DNA from: an uncultured Pseudomonadota bacterium
GTDB lineage: Bacteria; Pseudomonadota; Gammaproteobacteria; Burkholderiales; Rhodocyclaceae
NCBI GenBank assembly: GCA_903939665.1
Contig: CAJAHZ010000124.1
Coordinates: forward strand, 1 to 5,892
Direction of reading: 5' to 3'
DNA: 5,892 nucleotides
Below are positions 5,624 through 5,892 of this stretch, in pieces. The position numbers were made by a program, and so were the translations under genes. The notes beneath the pieces were generated by a model. That model was given only the letters and a program-made list of their open reading frames with translations, made no database searches and was not told the DNA's origin. How positions within the stretch are numbered: position 1 is the first letter of the stretch; each line of letters begins with the position of its first letter.

Positions 5624-5892
5624 TGGAGCGCCTGCAACATGAGCCCATCCAGCAGGCGCTCATAATGCGCCAGCACCCCGGCGGCGCCATGGGTGTTCAA
5701 GAAGTACTCGCGACAGCGGGACGACACGTGACGGTGATGGATATCGTCACAGAACAGTCGCGCCACTTCGCTAACCCCCTCCTCGATGCTTTCGATACGC
5801 CGGTAGATCGGCTCGCCGCGCAGGCGAGAACCGGTATCGATAAAAGCCACCGTTGGCACGCCGCGCGCCCACGCCTGAAGAAAGGTATTGGG
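5620..5892 (-). CDS. Glycosyltransferase C-terminal end (partial, 5' end beyond window)
   Basis: The last 90 codons of a gene entering from the right edge. The frame is open to base 5892, so the GTG at 5859 is an internal codon and not the start. The visible part begins PNTFLQAWARGVPTVAFIDTGS, which matches the donor-binding region of GT4-like enzymes, where an E/N-x-F-L-E/Q-A-W-A-R-G-V-P-T/V-V stretch replaces the common 'EGFGL-LEAMA-GVPVV'; the E-x7-E first Glu would lie just outside. A helical tail follows, with SRCREYF and an HYERLL motif (in AHYERLLDGL) typical of the end of these proteins. It would add another sugar to the lipid-linked repeat. It overlaps the flippase start by 4 bases (ATGA), so the two genes share a transcript. 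Family assignment is good for a fragment; specificity is unknown. Confidence 0.8.
   Translation of the reverse strand, partial: PNTFLQAWARGVPTVAFIDTGSRLRGEPIYRRIESIEEGVSEVARLFCDDIHHRHVSSRCREYFLNTHGAAGVLAHYERLLDGLMLQALQ

Noticed and set aside
1..5892. tRNA, rRNA, CRISPR array or insertion sequence
   Set aside because: No cloverleaf arms, regularly spaced repeats, transposase motifs or terminal inverted repeats were seen on either strand.

Overview
The window is part of a surface-polysaccharide (O-antigen, capsule or exopolysaccharide) biosynthesis locus. The codon choice, moderately high but uneven G+C content and the protein types suggest a proteobacterium. A betaproteobacterium of the Rhodocyclaceae/Nitrosomonadales kind is my best guess, but this is an inference from general appearance and not from a marker gene.

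Layout. Bases 1-287 hold no gene I can defend, only a leader with a possible promoter and small dyad repeats. A rightward set of three genes follows: a single-domain STAS protein (288-683), a GT4-type glycosyltransferase (702-1868) and a SAM-methyltransferase-like protein (1862-2824). The last two overlap by 7 bases. A 63-base convergent gap containing a GC-rich hairpin (2838-2878) separates them from a leftward set. Read in its own direction, the leftward set is the C-terminal end of a second glycosyltransferase (running off the right edge, ending at 5620), a multi-spanning Wzx-type flippase (5623-4130, joined by an ATGA overlap) and, after a 90-base gap, a WbpP/TviC-type UDP-N-acetylhexosamine 4-epimerase (4039-2888) with its own strong ribosome binding site.

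How they fit together. The epimerase would supply UDP-GalNAc from UDP-GlcNAc. The two glycosyltransferases would add sugars to a lipid-linked repeat unit on the cytoplasmic face, the methyltransferase-like protein might decorate a sugar or have another role, and the flippase would carry the lipid-linked unit across the inner membrane. The STAS protein is the only regulatory-looking gene; it could tie polysaccharide production to a partner-switching or other protein-protein control circuit. No polymerase, ligase, chain-length regulator or initiating transferase is visible, so the locus must continue outside the window.

Nothing here proves a new system. The points most worth a look are the STAS protein, which has Cys where the phosphorylatable Ser normally sits and a strange basic tail, and the poorly classified methyltransferase-like protein.
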